NCBI GenBank assembly: GCA_934476315.1
Contig: CAKSNQ010000030.1
Location: 1 to 20,736, forward strand
Length of the DNA: 20,736 nucleotides
Origin: an uncultured Eubacteriales bacterium
GTDB taxonomy: Bacteria; Bacillota; Clostridia; Oscillospirales; CAG-272
Reading direction: 5' to 3'
Below the pieces are notes generated by a model, which worked only from the letters and a program-made list of their open reading frames with translations, was not told the origin of the DNA and made no database searches. Position numbers and translations under genes: made by a program. This document shows, in pieces, positions 16,705 through 20,736 of the stretch (its first letter is position 1; each line of letters starts with the position of its first letter).

Positions 16705-17091
16705 ATGAGCAGATATCAAGTTACGGTTAACGGTGTTTCCTATGATGTTGTTGTTGAAGAGATAACGGGAGCTCCCGTTGTTGCCACCCCCCAGCCCGCG
16801 CCGGTTGTGACCTCCGCGCCGATTGCCGCTCCTGCCGCCGTTCCTGCGGCTCACGCTCCGGTTGCGACTCCGGCTGGCGCTACGACGGTCAAGGCGCCGA
16901 TGCCCGGCACGATTGTGAAGGTTTGCGTCGAAAAGGGCGCGCAGATCAAGAAGGGCGATATGGTTTGTATCCTGGAAGCTATGAAGATGGAGAACGAGAT
17001 TTTCTCTCCCGCGGACGGTACGGTTGCGACTGTCAATGTCGGCAAGGGTGCGTCTGTCAACACGGACGACGTCATCATTTCGATCGCGTGA
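16705..17091 (+). CDS. Biotin carboxyl carrier protein of the decarboxylase
   Basis: A 128-aa carrier. The N-terminal strand SRYQVTVNGVSYDVVVEEI is typical of the gamma subunits of methylmalonyl-CoA and glutaconyl-CoA decarboxylases. A flexible Ala/Pro/Val linker follows (about 23-62), then a biotinyl domain with KAPMPGTI and the biotinylation motif EAMKM. Lys94 is the expected attachment site, 34 residues from the C-terminus as usual. It shuttles the carboxyl group between the carboxyltransferase sites and the membrane pump. The ATG at 16705 is the natural start, following GAAAGG 12 nt upstream; a TTG four codons earlier is only an open extension. Confidence 0.94.
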   Translation: MSRYQVTVNGVSYDVVVEEITGAPVVATPQPAPVVTSAPIAAPAAVPAAHAPVATPAGATTVKAPMPGTIVKVCVEKGAQIKKGDMVCILEAMKMENEIFSPADGTVATVNVGKGASVNTDDVIISIA

Positions 17092-17138
17092 GGACACGAT
17101 CCGATCTCTCGATTTTTACAGAAAGGATACCCTGATAT

Positions 17139-18341
17139 ATGGCTGCTGTATTGGAAAGCCTGGAAAAATTTATCCACACGACGGGCGTGGCGCAGTTGTT
17201 TGACAACGGTGATTGGTGGAAAACACTGATCATGTTCGTCATTGCCGGCGTGCTGGTTTATCTCGCGATCGTCAAGGGCTTTGAACCGCTTCTGCTCTTG
17301 CCGATTGCCATCGGCGTGCTCCTGACCAATCTTCCCGGCGGAAACATGTTCCATCTCGATTTCTTCATCACCGAGGAGGAAATTCCTTTTTCGGAGCTGT
17401 TCGCCAAAGTTCTCAATGACGGTGGATTTCTGGATATGCTGTACCTTGGCGTCAAGCTCGGCATTTATCCCTGCATTATTTTCATCGGCATCGGCGCGAT
17501 GACGGACTTCACCCCCCTCATCGCCAACCCCAAGAGCCTGCTCATCGGAGCGGGCGCTCAGCTCGGCGTGTTTGTTGCCTTTGCCTTTGCCCTCCTGTCC
17601 GGCTTCTTTACCCCGGAACAGGCGGCGGCAATCGGTATTATCGGCGGCGCCGACGGACCGACCGCCATTCTCGTGACGAAAATCCTGGCGGCGGAGCTGC
17701 TCGGCGCGATCGCTATCGCGGCGTACAGTTATATGGCGCTGATCCCGATGATTCAGCCACCCTTTATGAAGCTCCTGACCACCAAAAAAGAGCGGGCGAT
17801 CAAAATGACGACCCTGCGCCAGGTTTCAAAAACGGAAAAGGTGATTTTCCCCGTGCTCGTCACGGTGGTCGTTGCCCTGATCGTTCCGGATGCGCTGACA
17901 CTGGTCGGATGTCTGATGTTCGGAAACCTTCTGAATGTCTGCGGTGTGACTGACCGCCTGTCCAAAACCGCACAGAACGGTCTGATCAATACCATTACCA
18001 TCTTTCTCGGTATTTCCGTCGGAGCGACGGCAAAGGCGGATAACTTCCTGAGCGGACAGACGGTGGCGATCATCCTCTGCGGACTGGCGGCGTTCATTGT
18101 CTCTACCATCGGAGGACTTCTGACGGCGAAAATTATGTGTTTGGTTACGGGCGGAAAGATCAATCCGCTGATCGGTTCTGCCGGCGTTTCCGCGGTTCCG
18201 ATGGCGGCGCGTGTGTCGCAAAAGGTGGGACAGAAGGAAAACCCGACCAACTTCCTACTCATGCACGCCATGGGACCCAACGTCGCGGGCGTTATCGGCT
18301 CTGCCGTTGCCGCGGGCGTGTTCCTCTCGTGGTTCCGCTGA
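17139..18341 (+). CDS. Sodium-translocating decarboxylase beta subunit (OadB/MmdB/GcdB family)
   Basis: A 400-aa integral membrane protein with about ten hydrophobic segments. Landmarks of the family are GIIGGADGPTAI with Asp172, matching the essential Asp of Klebsiella OadB, then LGISVGATAKADNFL, GSAGVSAVPMAARVSQ and GPNVAGVIGSAVAAG. By family knowledge it decarboxylates carboxybiotin on the carrier and couples this to export of Na+ (about two ions per CO2), consuming a proton. Its presence shows the operon is an energy-conserving decarboxylase rather than an ATP-dependent carboxylase. AAAGGA lies 11 nt before the start. The sequence alone does not tell OadB, MmdB and GcdB apart. Confidence 0.95.
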   Translation: MAAVLESLEKFIHTTGVAQLFDNGDWWKTLIMFVIAGVLVYLAIVKGFEPLLLLPIAIGVLLTNLPGGNMFHLDFFITEEEIPFSELFAKVLNDGGFLDMLYLGVKLGIYPCIIFIGIGAMTDFTPLIANPKSLLIGAGAQLGVFVAFAFALLSGFFTPEQAAAIGIIGGADGPTAILVTKILAAELLGAIAIAAYSYMALIPMIQPPFMKLLTTKKERAIKMTTLRQVSKTEKVIFPVLVTVVVALIVPDALTLVGCLMFGNLLNVCGVTDRLSKTAQNGLINTITIFLGISVGATAKADNFLSGQTVAIILCGLAAFIVSTIGGLLTAKIMCLVTGGKINPLIGSAGVSAVPMAARVSQKVGQKENPTNFLLMHAMGPNVAGVIGSAVAAGVFLSWFR

Positions 18342-18406
18342 TGACCGCTTAACATCGACCGACTACCGCATATCGAATATCGGATGAAAGGATTGAAAAG
18401 ATACTT

Positions 18407-19804
18407 ATGGCACAGGTAAAAATTTGTGAAACCGTCCTGCGCGATGCCCATCAGTCACTGATCGCGACGCGTATGAAAACGGAAGATATGTTGCCCATCC
18501 TGCGCACTATGGATGAGATCGGATATTATTCTTTGGAAGCATGGGGCGGTGCAACGTTTGACGCATGCCTGCGTTTTCTGAACGAGGACCCGTGGGACAG
18601 ACTGCGTAAAATCCGCGCCAATGTCAAAAATACCAAATTACAGATGCTCTTCCGCGGTCAGAATATCCTCGGCTATCGTCATTACTCGGACGATGTCGTG
18701 GCGTACTTTGTTCAGAAATCCATTGCGAACGGAATCGACATTCTCCGCATTTTTGACGCACTGAACGACGCCCGCAACCTCAGGACCGCCATCGACGCCA
18801 CCAAGAAAGAGGGCGGACACGTCCAGGCGGCGATTAGCTACACAACGGGTCCCGTTTACGACCTGGAGTATTATACGAATTACGCGCGTCAGCTCGAGGA
18901 AATGGGCGCGGATTCCATCTGCGTCAAGGACATGGCGGGTCTGCTTCTCCCGTATACCGCATATGACCTCATCAAGGCGCTCAAGGAAATGGTCAAGGTG
19001 CCGATTCAGCTCCATACCCACTATACTGCCGGCGTCGCGTCCATGACGTGCATGAAGGCAATCGAGGCAGGGGTGGATATTGTCGATACCGCGATTTCTC
19101 CCATGGCGCAGGGAACCTCGCAGATGCCCACCGAGTCGCTCGTTGCATCGCTTGCGGGAACGCCCTATGATACCGGCATCGACCTTGCCAAGCTCAATGA
19201 AGTGACGAAATACTTCACGCCTCTGCGCGAAAAATACCTCGCCGAGGGACTGATGGACCCCAAGGTCATGAAGGTCAACGTCAACGCGCTGATTAACCAG
19301 GTGCCCGGCGGCATGCTCTCCAATCTGGTTTCCCAGCTCAAGCAGGCAGGGAAGTCTGACCTTCTGGACGCAGTGCTGGAGGAAGTCCCGCGCGTCCGTG
19401 CCGATGCAGGCTATCCGCCGCTGGTCACGCCGTCCTCGCAGATCGTCGGAACGCAGGCGGTGTTCAATGTTCTCAACGGTGAAAGATACAAGACGACGAC
19501 CAAGGAATTTCGCGCGCTGGTTCGCGGCGAATACGGAAAGACACCGGTCGCGATGGACCCCGCCTTTGTCAAAAAGATCATTGGTGACGAGGAACCTGTG
19601 ACCTGCCGTCCGGCAGACCGCCTTGCACCGGAGCTGGAAACGCTTCGCGCCCAGATTCCACAGTATATCGAGCAGGACGAGGACGTTCTGTCCTACGCGC
19701 TGTTTGAGCAGGTTGCACTGAAATTCTTTGAGCACCGCAAGGCGCAGAAGTACGCCTTGGACATCGATCACTCCGACCCCGAAAAGGGAGTTCATAACAT
19801 TTGA
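18407..19804 (+). CDS. Biotin-less pyruvate/oxaloacetate carboxyltransferase (5S/PycB/OadA-like)
   Basis: A 465-aa TIM-barrel carboxyltransferase, the partner that moves the carboxyl group between oxaloacetate and biotin. Landmarks: ETVLRDAHQSLIATRMKTED (metal Asp13), GGATFDACLRFLNEDPWDRL, Lys174 in CVKDMAGLL (the lysine expected to be carbamylated), HTHYTAG (203-209, metal His pair), SPMAQGTSQMPTES, NQVPGGMLSNL and YPPLVTPSSQIVGTQA. It ends soon after the carboxyltransferase region and has no biotinyl domain, unlike classic OadA of about 590 residues, so it must use the separate carrier encoded upstream. This is the form of the 5S subunit of Propionibacterium transcarboxylase. A ribosome site AAAGGA lies about 14 nt before the start. 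Its stop overlaps the bioY start. Confidence 0.94.
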   Translation: MAQVKICETVLRDAHQSLIATRMKTEDMLPILRTMDEIGYYSLEAWGGATFDACLRFLNEDPWDRLRKIRANVKNTKLQMLFRGQNILGYRHYSDDVVAYFVQKSIANGIDILRIFDALNDARNLRTAIDATKKEGGHVQAAISYTTGPVYDLEYYTNYARQLEEMGADSICVKDMAGLLLPYTAYDLIKALKEMVKVPIQLHTHYTAGVASMTCMKAIEAGVDIVDTAISPMAQGTSQMPTESLVASLAGTPYDTGIDLAKLNEVTKYFTPLREKYLAEGLMDPKVMKVNVNALINQVPGGMLSNLVSQLKQAGKSDLLDAVLEEVPRVRADAGYPPLVTPSSQIVGTQAVFNVLNGERYKTTTKEFRALVRGEYGKTPVAMDPAFVKKIIGDEEPVTCRPADRLAPELETLRAQIPQYIEQDEDVLSYALFEQVALKFFEHRKAQKYALDIDHSDPEKGVHNI

Positions 19805-20415
19805 TGAAGCACTCGGAATATTCGACGGCTTCGCGCGAGGAAAGGGAGGAGCGGGTGTCCTCCCCGCGGCGCCTGCGCCTGCGCGCTATGGTGTTGGCGG
19901 CATGCTTCGCCGCCATGCTTTGCCTGATCGCACCGATCTCGTTTCCCATCGGCGTCATCCCGATAACGTTGTCGGTCTTTGCCCTGTTTTTGGCATCCTT
20001 GATTCTGCCGACGGAAATCGCGCTCATCTCCGTCTTTGTCTATATGGCACTGGGCGCAGTCGGACTGCCGGTTTTCTCCTCGTTCCGGGGCGGAGTGCAA
20101 ATGCTGATCGGACCGACGGGAGGATACCTTTTGGCGTATCCGCTGATGGTGCTTTGTGTCGGGGGCGTGCGTAAGATTTTACGGTGCTTTCCGGCTCTGC
20201 TCCGGGAGGTGATCGGAGGCATCGCGGCGCTTGTCGTGTGCTACGGCGCCGGGACAATGTGGTATTGCGTTGTCGCGGAGGTCGATTCCTTTTACGCCGC
20301 GCTTGCCATGTGCGTCCTGCCGTACATTCCGTTCGACCTTGCTAAGCTGGCGGTGGCGATTCTGATCGCCCATCTGGCGCGCCCGCACATCCGGGCGCTC
20401 AACCGCGGAGCGTAA
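19804..20415 (+). CDS. bioY: Biotin transporter BioY
   Basis: A 203-aa membrane protein with about six spans, the S component of biotin uptake of the ECF type. The core reads RLRAMVLAACFAAMLCLIAPISF, VFVYMALGAVGLPVF, then the BioY signature FRGGVQMLIGPTGGYLLAYPL, and PYIPFDLAKLAVAILIA near the end. A hydrophilic N-terminal tail of about 25 residues is longer than usual. The ATG overlaps the stop codon of the carboxyltransferase (TGATG); a TTG one codon earlier is possible and better spaced from AGGGAG. No ecfA or ecfT gene is nearby, so it works alone or with a shared energising module encoded elsewhere. Its place ties biotin supply to the biotin-dependent enzyme. Confidence 0.93.
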   Translation: MKHSEYSTASREEREERVSSPRRLRLRAMVLAACFAAMLCLIAPISFPIGVIPITLSVFALFLASLILPTEIALISVFVYMALGAVGLPVFSSFRGGVQMLIGPTGGYLLAYPLMVLCVGGVRKILRCFPALLREVIGGIAALVVCYGAGTMWYCVVAEVDSFYAALAMCVLPYIPFDLAKLAVAILIAHLARPHIRALNRGA

Positions 20416-20450
20416 GGGCACCACGGAAAAAGTAACACAACGGAAGAAAT

Positions 20451-20497
20451 AAAAAACACCGATTTTCCTCAGAATGGAACGTCGGTGTTTTTCTTTT
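20451..20497. terminator. Bidirectional terminator after bioY
   Basis: Stem of 11 bp (20452-20462 with 20482-20492) around a 19-nt loop, flanked by an A-rich tract on the left and TTTTTCTTTT on the right. It closes the biotin operon and, on the other strand, the small gene at 20542-20679. Confidence 0.85.
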
Positions 20498-20541
20498 GTG
20501 TCGGCGAATTCAGCTCGGCGGGGGCAAAGCCGCCCGGGAAA

Positions 20542-20679
20542 TCAGAGATGCGTCGCGATGGCGTCCAGCGCAACATACAGCACGCCGCCGACCATCAGTG
20601 CGGCAAGTACGAGCGCAAGGATGCGAACCGCCCACTTGCGTGCGTCGGGTTTCGCGGCTTTGTTTTCACGATTTTTCAT
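20542..20679 (-). CDS. Small single-span membrane protein, 45 aa
   Basis: Reads MKNRENKAAKPDARKWAVRI at the start, then one hydrophobic span (about residues 17-39: WAVRILALVLAALMVGGVLY) and the short tail VALDAIATHL. AAAGGA lies 10 nt before the ATG, and a terminator-type hairpin follows at 20451-20497, so the small frame has the marks of a real gene. The positive N-terminus suggests the N-terminus stays inside. The frame stays open upstream to the window edge (20736), so a longer protein cannot be excluded; another frame ends at TGA overlapping this ATG and could be the upstream gene of an operon. No function can be assigned. Confidence 0.6.
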   Translation of the reverse strand: MKNRENKAAKPDARKWAVRILALVLAALMVGGVLYVALDAIATHL

Positions 20680-20736
20680 GGAATGAGCGTCCTTTCTTGT
20701 AAATTCGGAATCACGGCAGAGAAGTCTGTCAGAGGT

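Noticed and set aside
18638..19795. 385-codon minus-strand frame opposite the 5S-like gene
   Set aside because: Mirror frame; all motifs lie on the plus strand.
14927..19804. Reading the operon as acetyl-CoA or propionyl-CoA carboxylase
   Set aside because: There is no biotin carboxylase (ATP-grasp) gene, and a Na+-pump beta subunit is present, which fits decarboxylation or transcarboxylation.

Overview
The window looks like chromosomal DNA of a GC-rich Gram-positive anaerobe, most likely an uncultured or gut/rumen Clostridia (Oscillospiraceae/Ruminococcaceae-like). The case rests on strong Shine-Dalgarno sites (AAAGGA, GGAGG), sigma-A-type promoters with 17-nt spacers, the gene set ychF-trmB-truB and DUF951-ruvA-ruvB, a LytG/LytD-like secreted glucosaminidase, a fused MacB-like ABC protein, a solitary BioY and a biotin-dependent sodium-pump decarboxylase operon. 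The taxonomic placement is inference; no marker was compared. The window is gene-dense, with no rRNA, CRISPR array, transposase or prophage gene seen.

Layout. 1-343: tRNA-Trp(CCA) on the minus strand with its own promoter and terminator, then a sigma-A promoter facing right. 343-2778 (+): secreted cell-wall glucosaminidase-like protein. 2818-6253 (-): operon mrp - SanA-like DUF218 protein - gpmI, read leftward from a near-consensus promoter and closed by a hairpin terminator. 6322-9228 (+): a single-gene unit for a 926-aa ABC transporter, closed by a 17-bp perfect stem. 9243-12673 (-): ychF - trmB - truB - uncharacterised P-loop kinase. 12711-14726 (-): DUF951 protein - ruvA - ruvB. 14807-20497 (+): six-gene biotin operon. 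20542-20679 (-): a 45-aa single-span membrane protein.

The most interesting part is the biotin operon. In order it encodes a short, divergent acyl-CoA carboxyltransferase-type subunit (12S/MmdA-like), an OadG/delta-like membrane anchor, a free-standing biotin carrier with EAMKM, the sodium-translocating decarboxylase beta subunit, a biotin-less pyruvate/oxaloacetate carboxyltransferase (5S/PycB/OadA-like), and the biotin transporter BioY overlapping the last stop codon. No ATP-dependent biotin carboxylase is present. This combines the parts list of a transcarboxylase (12S + 5S + 1.3S) with a Na+ pump (beta + delta). One carboxybiotin arm could therefore exchange CO2 between two substrates or discharge it through the pump. 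The 12S-like subunit has changed glycines at both positions that are normally GG in this family, so its substrate, or even its catalytic role, is open. The operon leader can form two mutually exclusive helices, one of which covers the Shine-Dalgarno site of the first gene.

The remaining genes are mostly housekeeping: glycolysis (gpmI), Fe-S assembly (mrp), tRNA modification (trmB, truB), ribosome-associated ATPase (ychF) and Holliday-junction processing (ruvAB). Seven promoters could be read directly; all have 17-nt spacers and five carry an extended -10 TGn.
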